DNA of 64,000 nucleotides from Sipunculus nudus (GCA_026874595.1 CM049307.1:43406362-43470361), one strand, 5' to 3'. Shown: positions 49,450-62,700, numbered from the stretch's first letter. Made by a program: numbers and translations. The notes: a model not told the origin generated them from the letters alone.

Positions 49450-52380
49450 ATCTCTTGTCAGCATTTATTTTGCATTTTCCCCACAGCTATACTAACATTT
49501 TAATCTGTATTTGTGATTGTGTGCATGTATGTGTGTGTGACTGAAAGGATTTTGTTTTGACATATATACATCACATTTGTCTTATTATATCGAGAATTTG
49601 ATAATTATGAATGAATAAATAAACTACTTTAACTTTATATACTAGTCAGGTGATTCAGACAAATCAGTCATATGTAAGCTGCATAATACCTCATGACTTG
49701 TGGACAACAAGTTGTGTCCAGTAGTTCTTGCTTAAGTAAAGCTTTATTTGATACTTGAATAAAGATTGAAAATCCATGAATAATACATTTGCAGTGCTCT
49801 TTTAGCCAATAAATTCTTTAGAGCATATGAGCCAATGTGATATGAGTGTATTATTGTGACATTGTCTTCTCTGTGGATAATACGCACATTGATTATCCCA
49901 CTGCTGCCACCAGATGCTACAGTCAGCGGGAAGGAACATCAGTCCTTGTAGATGAAACTTTACTCCAGGGATTCTTAAAGACCAGAGACCCTAGGTGAAA
50001 TATCAATACATACCACTGGCTGCTACGCACGTAGCAGCCTTGCTTGTACCATTAGTAGACCTGTGTATGTGTCTGATGGTTGACTGACAGGTTGTGCAAG
50101 CTTTCTTTGTGGGGGAGGATGAGTAAGAGACTGACCTGTGGTTTCTGTTGACAGTAAAGCTGACCCTTCAAGGCAAGCAACAACCACAGTCCATCAGGGA
50201 GTGAGGAGATCCCTGCCAGGGAGGCTGACCCTGCCACATGAGATTTCTAGGAATTTCTAGGAACATCCTCTTACTGTGAGTTGTTTCTGTATTTGTAGGC
50301 TAAACTAATAACACATGGTTAATTCATGTTATAATTTGGCTTAGGTGTTGTTTAATGGGCTTATCAGCTGAAGAATATAAGACTGAGAAATATCAGATAA
50401 TTTGAGAATTTGAAGATTTAAATGATTTGACAAGTTACTGATATTTAAAAAGGTAACATTCTGGATTCTAAAGTAATATGTTCAGTTCTATCAATGTCAG
50501 ATGTAGCAAGGAAATTTAAATAATCAGACCTTTGTGTGGATATTTATTCATATTTATACTAATGAGTTAATATCATGTCTGTTATGTGCAAAGCCTGGAT
50601 ATATGTATATGGAAATTTACAGAATGAACAATTTTCAATCATATTTTATGTTTTATTGACCAAATTATGTCAGTCGGGTGTTTACCCAGGAGGGAAGGTT
50701 GTTATAGGACAGATTTACTTCATGTACTCCATCAGTAGACTGGAGGAGAGAGATAGTTTACATATACTATATTAATACCTACCTGCATGCAGTGCACAAG
50801 TTTCACAGTTTCAATCTGGACATATATGAGCTCACATGGGATTGAAACTTCAAAATTGTAGCAGATTACCCATAGTTTGTGTATTACCCATGTATGGAAT
50901 CCCCTAGTATGGGAACTGAAAAAAAGTCTGTTAATGCCTACACTGAGAACTATGTATAACAGCCTTATTTTTTTTCTTGATTTAATATCTTCTGTATTCT
51001 GTTCTGCTTGTTGGCATTCGTTCAGTTAAGGTTTATTTTATAAGAAGTTACACATAGATTGCCTGGACAGTTGGTGCAAGTTTTATTGCCAGCCTTTGAT
51101 ACCTTTAACAGTAACTGCAGGCTAGACAGTATGTTAGTCTAAGGTATCTGTCATGGATCTGTTTAACATAATGTCATGGCTGTTTAGACTTATACCGGTA
51201 CTACTCTATGGTCATCAGCTTAGATCCTTTGCTTGGTAGCTTTAGGGATCTTGACCTGGCTCTCCTTGAATCAATCAGTGGCTGTGGCTTCAAGGTCATT
51301 TAAGACTTGATCACTACTTCAGTATATCAGTGTCCATGCAAAGTGCTATTTAATATATGGCTACAGCTGATGGCATAATGTTGCCTTGTGTTCTATACCT
51401 GCTAAAAGACTTATCTTCAAAGTAGAGAAATGTTACCTGTGCCATCCATTTCTGTTTGATACCCTGGTTCTGACCTTATGTGTAATATTCTCTGTTTGCA
51501 ATGATGGTGCTACCTTTCACCTGAATGTAGCTTAAACTGTTATGGTCAGATATAAATATAGTGTTAAAGAAAATAATACATTAATAATATGAGTTATAAA
51601 TTCCATAAGCTGTACATATATTATCTAATGTAATTATTGTGACAAGAGTATTGATGCTCTTGTTATAATAATTGCATCAAATTTATCTTTGTATTGAGTT
51701 AGACTTCTTCAGCAACAAATTTTTAATTAAATTTTTTTTTTTTACAATTTGATGTTTCCTATTAAAACATTCATAAAAACTGTACGTGCCTGTTGATATT
51801 CCCTTTTTTTTCCTTAACAAAAATTTCAATGATTCTTTGGTTTGGTTATTTTAGCAGGGTACAAATCTGCTTAATAGCTGTATTTATAAATCGCTGAATG
51901 GACAAAAAATGCAGTGTATCCGATCAGTTATTTGGTCTGACATGTTCTTTTACCACCTGTTTCTTGTTATTTAGACTTGAAATCAGAAGGAAGCAGCCTT
52001 GGTTAATTGATCAAAGTCTAGGTGTTTTGTTAATATAGTTCTTTTCTCAATTGTACTTTGTTTAATGCCTGGTTACAAACAAGGGACTCTTGAGTGTCCA
52101 CTAATGTATAGCCCAAACTAGGGTTAATTATGCTTTTGTATAAAGTGCACAGGTGTGCCAAGCAGAGCCAGGTATATGGGTGATTTATACACATAGTAAA
52201 TGGGACAGTTACAAGAATAGACATTTTCCCCTTTAGGGTAAAGTCATTTAATCTAAATTTACTTTCAGTTGCTTGAACTGAACCTGGACATAATTTTGTA
52301 ACATAAATAACTGTGAGTGTGATACAGATTTACTGCTATTCTTAAGGCTTTGATAGAGTGATACACACATTTTATATGTT
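49450..52380. other. Gene-poor AT-rich interval
   Basis: Nothing recognisable on either strand beyond short A/T tracts. No splice-flanked coding frame stands out. Confidence 0.35.
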
Positions 52381-52391
52381 GTGAGTAGCCT

Positions 52392-52433
52392 CCCCCCCCC
52401 CCCCCCCCCCACACACCCCCCCCCCCCCCCCCC
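52392..52433. repeat. Interrupted C tract (C19-ACACA-C18)
   Basis: Two long C runs separated by ACACA, equivalent to a G-rich minus strand. Confidence 0.8.
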
Positions 52434-52822
52434 ATTAGGCAAAATTATAGTTATATTAGACACTTTGTAACCTATTGCTCACCATTTTGAAAGAAAGGTA
52501 GTGCATGTTGGTGTGACCAGAGTATGTTTCATATTGTCTCCCCCTGGTGTCTCTTTCTGTCACTGAATTTGGAAAAAGTGACATCTAGTGGATGACAGGA
52601 CAATTATTCTACTAAAGTGTACCCAGCTTTGGTTTAAATTCATTTTGTGGCTGCAGTCCGAATAAGACCAAAAGTATGTTTAAAGGATTAATATTACTCA
52701 TTCATTGGCACATTACTTCAAAATTTGTTTTTTTTTCTGTAATCCACTGTAGCAGGTAATTTAAACAGACAAACAGGTTATGTTAATTTAAGAATCACTT
52801 ATGCAGAAGATAGACATATAGA

Positions 52823-54150
52823 ATAATAATAATAATATAATATATTTAATTTATATAGCGCTAATTCAACAAAATAGTTATCAAAAGCGCTTTACAAGAC
52901 ACAAAGTACAGTTTTACTAAAACATAAAATGTAGATTCCTACTAAGGTAAAGATTCCAAAAAGAAAACCCTAATTTCTAAGAACTACCAAAAGCTAATAT
53001 AAAAAGGTAAGTTTTAAGATTTCTTTTAGAAGAAGCTAAAGATGGTGAAGATCTGATTGAGTGTGGAAGTTCATTTCACAACCTTGGTGCCACAGCTGAG
53101 AAAGCTCTCGAACGACACATCTCACTTCGTGCTTTAGGGATCATTAAAAGCCCTTGGTCAGATGACCTAAGCTGCCTGACTGGAACATAAAAAGTTAAGA
53201 GGTTCCTAATGTAAATATGCGATTGACCATTTATGGCTTTATATACTAATAATAAAATTTTAAAATCAATGTGCTGCTGCACCGGGAGCCAATGGAGTTC
53301 TTTAAGTATTGGTGTAATGTGGTCGCGCTTCTTGGCACCAGTTACAAGCTGAGCAGCTGCATTCTGCACTCTCTGTAGCCAGTCCAGTAGCTTGCTAGGA
53401 AGACCACATAGCAAAGAGTTGGAACAGTCAATCCTTGAACTGATGAACGCATGAATTAATGTTATTAGTGAATCTTGAGTTAGGAAGCCCTTTATCCTAG
53501 ATATATTACGCAGGTGGTAAAAAGCCAAACTAAAAATATTATTTACAAGCTTGTCAAGGCAAAGCCCTTGGTCAAACAATACCCCCAGGTTTCTAGCACT
53601 GTTTGTTGGCACAACTACAGAGTCAAATATGTTTAGAGTTTTCAACTGAATTTTTGACCTCTGCTGGTTTGTACCGATAATCAGAACCTCCGTTTTATCA
53701 GCATTGAGTTTAAGCAGATTCTGACACATCCAAACACCTATGTCATGCAAGCATGTTTCAATGGTAGAAATAGGAACCTTTGATTTTGGTTTAAATGATA
53801 CATAAATTTGACTGTCATCAGCATAAAAATGATAATTCATTCTATGCTGTCAAACTAATTCACCAAGTGGTAATGTGTAAATTGTAAAAAACAGAGGCCC
53901 CAGCACAGAACCTTGTGGAACACCATAGGTAATCTCAGTTGGAGAAGACTTATGACCTACTACACTAATACACTGACTTCGATTGCACAGGTATGACCTG
54001 ATCCATTGCAAGGCATCTCCAGTTATTCCAAACCTGGTGGACAACCGTTGCAACAGGAGCTGATGATCTACTACATCAAAGGCAGCAGATAAATCCAATA
54101 GTATGAGAATGGATACTTGTTGAGAGTCCATAGCCCAGAGGAGATCATTA
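52823..54150 (-). mobile_element. 5'-truncated L2/CR1-like non-LTR retrotransposon (LINE), reverse-transcriptase remnant
   Basis: Reading leftward from 54150, the frame holds the reverse-transcriptase core: NDLLWAMD, LDLSAAFDVVDH (first catalytic Asp motif), GVPQGSVLGPLFF and the YADD box in YHFYADDSQIY, then the family's C-terminal block RVQNAAAQLVTG and HWLPVQQHIDFKILLLVYKA. It ends at TAG 52979-52977. Two in-frame TGA codons inactivate it: just before YHFYADD (about 53852-53850), likely from a CpG mutation, and after AVAPRL (about 53075-53073), where relatives have Trp. The endonuclease domain is missing. The 3' tail has TATATAGCGC...AAAGCGCTTTAC and ends in (ATT)n, as in L2-type elements. 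TATAGA at 52817-52822 and 54151-54156 may be the target duplication. Confidence 0.9.
53076..54131 (-). pseudogene. LINE reverse-transcriptase ORF fragments
   Basis: Two open segments in the same frame (54131-53850, 93 codons; 53840-53076, 254 codons) are separated by one TGA. Together they carry RT motifs A, B and C and the thumb-like C-terminal region of an L2/CR1-clade polymerase. Without an endonuclease and with nonsense codons, it cannot mobilise itself. No expression evidence. Confidence 0.88.
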
Positions 54151-54159
54151 TATAGAGAA

Positions 54160-55480
54160 ACTAAACTATATAAGAAACTAAATTTGACTGATGTTGGTAG
54201 ATATCAGGTACTTGTTGAATACATCAGATAAACAAAAATACTGAATAGAATAGTGGTGTGATAGTAAGTGTTACTCTGTGATCTTTGGTGTTATAACATC
54301 TATCTATTTAAGTGCACTGGAGGTTACATGAAAACCACATGCACCTTGTACTGTGGCTGATGTGGCCGTTAAATATTTCATCACTGCCAGGTGCCATTAT
54401 CCTTTCTTTGACAGCTTTGTGTATCATACTAAAAGCCACTGTACCAAAAAGCCACTTACAACATACAGGAAGAATAGTACAATAAATCACAGAGCTGTTG
54501 TATTCATTGTTCCATTGTGGTGGCTTTGATGGCCTCTGTGGGGCCAGGACTTGTAGCAGACATTGGAGTGCTACATTAGTTGTCTGTCATAGGCTGGATC
54601 ATTAGACAGACTCCAGCCCTGCCAGGTGTGGCCTTGTGGGTAACTCTCCGTCCTGTTGATCACCTACTTCTTCAGCTGACCAGCCAATTAGCTAATGACC
54701 TCTGACTTCAAATTTCCACAAGTTCCGTTCAAGGCTCACTTTTTCAGCAGCCTCTTGATGAATTGCTGCGCTTGCTGTGTTCACTTATTCTTACAGTTTT
54801 ATCATACACATAGGTATATCAGAAAAGTATTGAAAATAGTCCTATTAAAAATTAAACACATTTCTACAAAGCTCAGGAACTGAAGGTTTCTAAATTATTA
54901 AACTTGAAGGAAAATTATTTAAAAAAGAATAGGAAATATTGACCTTTCAAGCTACATGTTTAGCCTGCATAGTGAAGCCAGTTTTGGCCCGTTTCTTGTG
55001 ACTATAGCAGGGCAGTGCTAGACATTGGATCAGGCAATCAAGCTGCTAGGGTCAGCGATCAGTAAGTAGTTTAATAATTTAGTTAATTGGCTTTTGCATC
55101 TCATGTGTTATGCTGTATATGCCATATATGGTATTGTTCAAAATCCTCTGAACCAGTCAGGTGATATTCTGACCAACTACCTGAAAAAGATTTCTTTTTT
55201 TGAGTCAAAGGACTTTCAGCATTTAAATTTCTCAGAAATACCTCTGTACATTTACATGTTTTTTTCACTGTAAAATTGTTAATCATTCAAAGTTCATGTG
55301 ACCATAAGAAATACAAAAGTGGGAGGGCAGCTTGGCTGCTTGTTCACCAGTCAAAAATCAACTGACAGACTGCTTGTACAATTTTCTCTATGTTGAGGTG
55401 TAATTTCCACAAGAGACATGCAGTAAACCAAATACAAAATGATGATTGACTGAACTGATCACATGAAAAGGGAATCCCAG
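54160..55480. other. Interval without recognisable gene
   Basis: AT-rich, with no supported exon, repeat array or transposon terminus. Confidence 0.35.
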
Positions 55481-55486
55481 TGATAA

Positions 55487-56955
55487 CTAGAATACGGGTA
55501 GTCGAAAAGCGACTACGTGTATCCGCCTAAATCAGAGTGGAACGGGTGAAGTGAGGCATGGATTGAGTGGCAAGGGGAAATAGAGTGAAGTGTTGCATAT
55601 TAGCATGGATGTCTGCAGCCAAATTGTGTATGTAGGTTGCTCCCCTACCACAAAATCCAGAAAGCCGTCCAAGTTGTATACATATGCAAAATTTAAGGCA
55701 GATAAGTCAAACCACTACATGTATATGAGTGATTTTAACCCATGGCAGACAAACAGATGGATGCTGAGCAAAAATGGTTGCAGGTGACGCCACCAGTTTT
55801 GCGTATGATAAAGAGCTATGTGAGAACTATACACATGCTAAACTTTGGCCCAATCAGTCAAACGGTTCCCAAGATATGAGCTTGGATGTCTGCTGCATAA
55901 ACTAGAATGCAGGTGGCACCACCTGTCATAAAATCAAGAGAGCTGTCGGGGATGTATAAACCTGCAAAATTTTAGGCAGATATGTCAAACCACTGCCGAG
56001 ATATGAGTGATTTTATCCCATGGCAGACAAACAGACAGGAGCTGTGCAAAAATGGCTGCAGGTGGCGCCACCAGTTTTGCCTATGATAAAGAGCTATGTG
56101 AGATCTATACACATGCAAAATTTTGGCCCAATCGGTCAAACGGTTCCCGAGATATGAGCTTGGATGTCTGCAGCGTAAACGTGAATGTAGGTGGCGCCAC
56201 CTGTCATAAAATCAGAAAAGCTATCCAGGATGTATATGCATGCCGAATTTCAGGTGAATTAGTCAAGTCACTGCAGAGATATGAGTGATTTTAACCCAAG
56301 GCAGACAAACAGATGGACATTGTGCAAACATGGTTGCAGGTGGCGCCACCATTTTTTGTGTATGTTATAAAGCTCTCCAAGGGCTACATTTGTGCAAAAA
56401 AGTTTTCCTGATCGTCAAACGGTTCCCGAGATATGAGCTTGGATGTCTGCAGCGTAAATGTGGATGTAGGTGGCGCCACCTGTCATAATATCAGAAAAGC
56501 TATCCAGGATGTATACGCATGCCGAATTTCAGGTGAATTAGTCAAGTCACTGCAGAGATATGAGTGATTTTAACCCAAGGCAGACGAACAGATGGACACT
56601 GTGCAAACATGGTTGCAGGTGGCGCCACCATTTTTTGTGTATGTTATAAAGCTCTCCAAGGGCTACATTTGTGCCAAAAAATTTTCCTTATCGGTCAAAA
56701 GGTTCCCCAGATATGTGGGTTTATGTGTGGAAACAGATGCACAAACGGACGCAGAGCGCAGAGGAAAGGTCAGAGGTCAAAACAAAATCTGAGCGCAGCA
56801 GTTCACATGTGACCCAAACATAATCCCGGGTTTCGTAAAATTCCGCCCAGCGGTTACGGAGAAGTTCTCCGGACACCTACGCGGCGGTGGCGGCGGCGGC
56901 AGCGGCGTGCAGCTGAAAACATAGTATCCCAAAACTCTGTTTTGGCGGATACAAT
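55487..56955 (-). mobile_element. Non-autonomous Helitron/Helentron-like element (HINE-type) with 279-bp core repeats
   Basis: Read on the minus strand, the left end is a perfect hairpin (GTAGTCG-CTTTT-CGACTAC, 55516-55498), a short CCGTATT spacer, then CTAG (55490-55487) followed by T: the classic rolling-circle 3' terminus. Short inverted repeats lie inside both ends (TGTATCCGCC at 55518-55527 and its complement at 56944-56953). The core has about four tandem units of 278-280 bp (ATATGAG/ATATGTG at 55874, 56152, 56431, 56711), most carrying the palindrome GGTGGCGCCACC. Subterminal inverted repeats, core tandem repeats and a 3' hairpin together match the Helentron-associated elements known from insects and bivalves. 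A second hairpin (CGGAGAA-G-TTCTCCG) and a GGCGGCGG-rich patch lie near 56857-56920. The exact right end is uncertain. Confidence 0.75.
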
Positions 56956-57264
56956 AAGTTATATTCAGTCATTTGAAAATTCTGGGGATTCCCTAAGAGC
57001 TTGCCCAGTGGGGTCACAGTAAATATTCTGAAAATAAACTACATATATTTGATTGCAGTGCCCCTAGAGGAAATTGATATATCCATAATAAACACCAGAA
57101 TATACCAGGGAAATCTCAGAATAGCTGACACTGAAAATTAAAACTCTTTTGTATTGTCCAAAATTAAAAAGAAGCTTAAAGTATCACATTCTTTGGATAT
57201 GACCCCTTATGCTACACTTTTCATACAGGAGGTCACAAATTAATAATCTTGTTTCAGCATATAC

Positions 57265-57680
57265 AAATGACTCCCTCTTGTTGTCCCTCACTTCTGGGAA
57301 TGGGGGACATTAGTTTGGGTTTGTCTGTCTGCCTGTCCTTCTGTACATCAGGTTTTTGTTTCTGTGTGATAACTTTCCTAAATATTATCCTATTTCTTTC
57401 AGATTTGGGTCAGTGATTACTCTTATGGATATCTTAATTGGGATTGGTTTTGGAGTGTCTTGTCTGAAAATTTATTTACAAAGGCTCAAAAACAAAAATT
57501 AAATTTTTGTTACAAATTGACAACCAAAAATTATGACATGTGGAGACATCTTTCAGGGCAGTGAAAACGAAGCTGAGCCACTATGACATGTAGAGACATC
57601 TTCACGCAAAAGTAAAATCAAAAACATATTGATAGGGCAAGCATGAAGGACAACAAGTGGTGGAAGTGGGGGACATAAAT
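57265..57680. mobile_element. Small element with inverted CTTGTTGTCC ends
   Basis: CTTGTTGTCC near 57268 and GGACAACAAG near 57649 are exact inverted repeats. GGGGGACAT occurs just inside the left end and just outside the right one. Internal text has a diverged repeat of ATGACATGTGGAGACATCTT. No coding frame. Confidence 0.55.
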
Positions 57681-58903
57681 TCCACAAATTTGCTTGTATG
57701 TTACAGTTGTTTCAAAGAGGAATTTTGCTTTATGGACATTCTGGGTACAGACAAACATAAAGTTTATCACATGGAATAGGAGATTAGGTAAGATAATCCA
57801 TCAAATAAAGTTTCTTGAAGACTTCACATCTGCTCATATGTGCCATTCACAAAAGATTCATGAAAATCTTTTATTAAACATGCGCATATTAGATGTACAT
57901 AGATGAACAAGCAGACAGACAGATAGTAGTGAATTCATAACCTCCTTTTAAACCATGATGGTAATGATGACCGTTTCTGTCTCAAATAATTGAAAGATGC
58001 AAGCTGTTAAAAGTACAGCAATACTGAATAATTTGGGTAAATAAATTTTGTGGAAATGATATAGGAATGAAAACTCTGCTGTCAAACATGAAACATGCCA
58101 TGTTGACAAGTCCAGCTTAGATGTGTGTTATTTGCACATAAAAGGATTGTTTACAGGATACTTCATGATACCAGTGTGAGTTGTATGTTGGTCAGAACAT
58201 TGTACCCAAGCAGGTGTTTCTCATAACAAACATATATCACTCAAGCTGCAGCTCTTCCTGAACAGACTGAAGCATGGCACAGTACAATTAAGTTTAGCTA
58301 TGTTTTCTCCATACAGGCAGTAATTCTGATGAGTTTTACTTGAAGGTTATGCTGCAATGGCTCCCTTGGGAGGCTATAAACCCCTCCAATGACAAGCAGA
58401 ATGATTTACTTGAGACAACCCTTTTCTAGAATATTCTTGCAGCCCACTACATTTAATTGACAGATTTCACCAGTGATGGGGAAGTGGCAGCCTTTTTGGA
58501 TCAATTCCCATAAATCCTCCCAAATTCCTTGTAGATAGCTCGATGCCTGTAGAGCCATAAACCAACTGTTTTGTGAAGGCCTGAGGGTTTCAAATTTGAA
58601 TAATTAGTCAGGTTTTGATTAAAATTGGATAAAGAGGGGGTGTTTAATGAAGAATTAAACCTAATTGTATTTCTTTAGGCTGTTTAATTGTAGTGACATT
58701 TTGTGCCATACATTAGGCAGATAATTACTGTTTGGATTCCCTGCATGTAAATAGATGAAAGAACCCACCAAGGTGTCAAGGCTAAGCTGTAAAGATCAGC
58801 ATATTACAGGGGAAGTAATTATTCCACTGTACTTTGGCTGTTTCATGTTTTACTCAGTAAACAGCTGGGAGTACCTTATATGAAAGGTATATTAATACTT
58901 TTT

Positions 58904-59476
58904 GTCCCCTGCCATCGCCTAAGGCGCTGTCCGAGTGGGACATAAAAATGGTGAGCGTCTGTCCATCTGTCTGTCCGTCCCTCCCTCACAGATATGTGAA
59001 CGCAATTACTCTATTTTATTTCAGGTACAGTCACAAAACTTTCACAATTGATGCACCTTATCAAGGGCTAGGTAAAGTTTGAACAAGGATGACCTTGATG
59101 CACTTTTCAAGGTCACAGCAGTGATAATTCTAAAATGATGTTAATGCAATAATTCGAAAAGAATTGGAGGCTTGGTCACAAAACTTGCAGCTTTGATGCA
59201 CCTCATTAAAAGGCTAGGTCAAGTTTGACCATGGATGACTTTGATATATTTTTCAAGGTCACATAGGCGATAATGCTAAAATGATCTTAACGCCATAACT
59301 AAAAAAAACTTTGAGACTTAGTCACCAAACTTTTAGCTTTGATGCACATCATTTAGAGCTATGTCAAGCTCAAATATGGATAACCTTTCAAGGTGACATA
59401 GGTAATCATGGTGGGTGATATTGATTCATCTCAGATTTTATACAGGTTTTCCAACTATTTCGAACAGGCAGGGGAA
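58904..59476. mobile_element. Element with GTCCCCTGCC ends and about 145-bp internal repeats
   Basis: GTCCCCTGCC (58904-58913) faces GGCAGGGGAA (59467-59476). A CTGTCCGTCC microsatellite lies inside the left end. The interior repeats a module about every 145 bp containing TTGACCATGGATGACTTTGA-like text and TCAAGGTCA (59107, 59253). Non-coding. The ends match those of the short neighbour at 59577-59703. Confidence 0.65.
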
Positions 59477-59576
59477 ATACTAGAGCTGTTCCACAGATCA
59501 ACTTTTCCTTTGTTAAAAACATATGTTGAGGTACATTTTATTTCAAATGTTTGTACCTAAATAATAATCTTCTTTT

Positions 59577-59703
59577 TAGTCCCCTGCTGTAAGGAGGAAG
59601 GACTACCCAAATGGTCCACGTCTGTCTGTATGTCTGTCTGTCCGTCCGTCCAGCCCCATCACTGTTGCCACACTTTCCTAGTTAAACATAGAGCAGGGGA
59701 CTA
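59577..59703. mobile_element. 127-bp MITE with perfect TAGTCCCCTGCT ends
   Basis: TAGTCCCCTGCT (59577-59588) and AGCAGGGGACTA (59692-59703) are exact inverted repeats; the outer TA pair fits a TA target duplication. The interior is a (TCTG/TCCG)n-rich stretch. It looks like an internally deleted relative of the 58904-59476 element. Confidence 0.78.
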
Positions 59704-59709
59704 TTTGTG

Positions 59710-62700
59710 CCTTTAGGCCCTTGTCTAAAAATGTTACTTTGTTCCTTTGTACTTTATTTTAATGGTTTAACACATGCAATATCTTAGATGATGATCTGCT
59801 ATATATATTATTCTTATCTAATATTTAAGATATGTAATGGTTTTCTTTATTTTTTATATTATGATATTGGACTATTTGAAATGTGTGTTTTAAATTAAAA
59901 ATTAAATGGTTAAGACGAGCTTTCCAGATAATTATTTAGCAATGAACACCAAAGAAAAACTGTTGTTCAGGGTTGATTTAGAGATACTGTAATTTACAAG
60001 GATTATCCTTAACAATATCTTAAAAATTGCCTACTCAGATGATAATTGTAAACAGATATTTTTCCTGAAAATTGATTGTATTGGTATTAGGGAAGCCATG
60101 CCAAAAATACCACACCGTTATGAGGTCAGTGTATTTTCTGCACAGAGAAAGTGGTTGATCATTAAATGTTTTAGTTGATGTTGTTCTTGTAGATTGATTC
60201 TCTGCAGTAATTGCCTGTGTTTTCAATTCATCATTACAGAGTGTTGGATTAGATGCAGGTATTTGAGTGAAACCATCAACGCTTTTAATACCAGCCTCAT
60301 AATTGCATTGCCTGGTTCCTCCTGGAGCTGGGTGTAATTTCTCCCCGGCCTGTTGTTGTATGCTGAGATTAATATAAGGGCTCCGTCCTGGTAATCAGAA
60401 CAGTTTTGCCTGATCACCAACACCTGCAGGAGAGCAATGACAGCTGTCTCACTCAATGCTCGAGTGCAGGCGAGTCTAAGATTGTTCCTACTTTCTGAGA
60501 AATGTTTCCCACATCATGCCACTTGCTTAAATATCCTTGAAACTTTTTATTCTATTTTCAAGACCTTAACAATGCTTGATTTTAGCTGGTTTTGAAAAGA
60601 CCTTCAGTATCACTCTAAATTGCCATCATCATGCTATCAAGTATGTTGCAGCTACACTTTCAAAGACCTTGGTTCAGTGAGCTGTTTTGGCATCTATTTC
60701 ATGAATAGTGAACAAGGTAGTTGAACCAATGAAATCGCTGATGTACACTTGTTCTCCATGGACATCTGGTGCAATGTAACTCATGTTTTGATCAAACTAT
60801 AAGCATCAAGAATCTGACCAATCAGGTAAGCTGTGTAAGCATGTCTCATTTCTGGTACATGGTTTCTTGTTCATTGGGGCATTGATGTATTCAAATGGTT
60901 CATTGTATACATTTTGTTTGTTGGGTTTGCTTGACAGTTGTCATTTCAAACTTTGACTGGAACACTTGCAGGCTTGTTCATTATTCATAAAATAGATGCC
61001 ATAGTGCCTTACCAAAATCAAGGTCTGTGAAAGCAAAGCTGCTTTACCAGACCATGAGAACCAAAGGAATATACTCTAGTCTTTCACTATATATGTATTT
61101 TACTGTATTTATGTATGCAAATGATGAATTGAGAAAGAAGGGAAATAATAGGAGTATAGCAGTTCACTGAAGGTGGGCATGGCAGACTGTGAAAAAAACT
61201 TATCCTTGAAAAACCTATAAAATGTTTTTAGAATGCTGTATCAGGCAATGTTTAAAAGATTTATCATGAATAATAATAGTGCATTGTGCTGTAAGCCAGT
61301 GCTCACTTAAAATATGGGAAAATTTTACAGTTTATTGACAAAAAGTAAGAGCTTTGACAGAATGACACATTGGTTTAATTAGCCAGTAGGAGTCCCTGCA
61401 AAATGAGGAGAGACAAAAAAGATTATATAATAATGGAATGCAAACCATAAGATATGTTATTGTAGACTTTACACTCAGTTTACATTAATAATTTATCAGC
61501 AGATTTATCACCTGTCATATATAAGAGAGAATATATTTTAATTTTTAACTCAGCTATCTGGTAACAAGTACTTTTAGCCATTATTTTAATGTTTTGAATC
61601 TGTTATGAATTTTCTACTGGATTGATTTTCTAAGTGAATTAAAATTTATGATATAAAACTTTGAAATAAAACTCTCAATTGATGTATGCTTTGTAGCATA
61701 TCATTTATATGTCTTGAAGCTGGCACTCTCAATAAGTTTGGAGTATTGGGCAAACTTTCATGGAATTTAATATGTAGCTCATTTGCCATATGTTTAGCCT
61801 GTTTTGACAACTACTATTTCCATTTACACATTTTATTTTACAAATGTATTCCTCAAACTCTCAGTATCTTCACAGTTTTTTTCCTTACTGCCTAATTAAA
61901 TGGTTTTAGGCCACACTTTTCATATAATTACACAGTACAATGTATACTTGTATACAAATTTAGTTCATTCTGATTTGAAAATGGAATATTTTATTTTTTT
62001 CACAGTGTTTTATTTCAGTTAATAAATTGTGTATCATTATACTTCAGCTATTTCTTTCATATTCTGTCATATACATTGTTTCTTACATAAATTACCAGTG
62101 GGCAATATACATGCATATTTTTGTCACATAGTGGAAATACTGACACTTTTATGTCAGTATTATGTACTCCATTAAAGTACACAGTCAACAAGGTCTCCAG
62201 GATTTTATACAGATACTCTCAAACTCAGTCATAGCTGAGCAATATGACCCACATATCCCTTGTTTAAATTACAGACTTTTATAAAGACTTAAATAAAGAT
62301 TTAAGCATACTAATTATACACATAGAACAACAATAGTACATGCAGTGGAATTTAAGAATATGAGTGTCATTTCCAGTGGGATATAATGTAAATGTATTTA
62401 TAGTTTTAATAGCAGGTCATGAAAACTCGGACAAGACATTAATTGCCCCTTGTTAGAAGCACAGAGCTTGATGGTGAGGAACATGTATTTGAGTTAAGTG
62501 ACACAATGGCTTTTTCTGTCTTTACTTGTGAGCAACTGACATTAATAGCAGCATCCATGTAAGAAGTTTTCACAAAAAGATGATAAATCAACCTGATTTC
62601 AGCAGTTCAGCCGTTCCTGCGGTCTTTTTATGAGGTCATTATAAGATTTTCAGGACAACCAACCCAAGTCTTAAGTGTCTACTTGACATAAGGAGAAACC

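Noticed and set aside
56007..56812. Overlapping 66-93-codon frames in 56.0-56.8 kb as a gene
   Set aside because: They are translations of the 279-bp core repeats of the Helitron-like element, repeated in step with the units.
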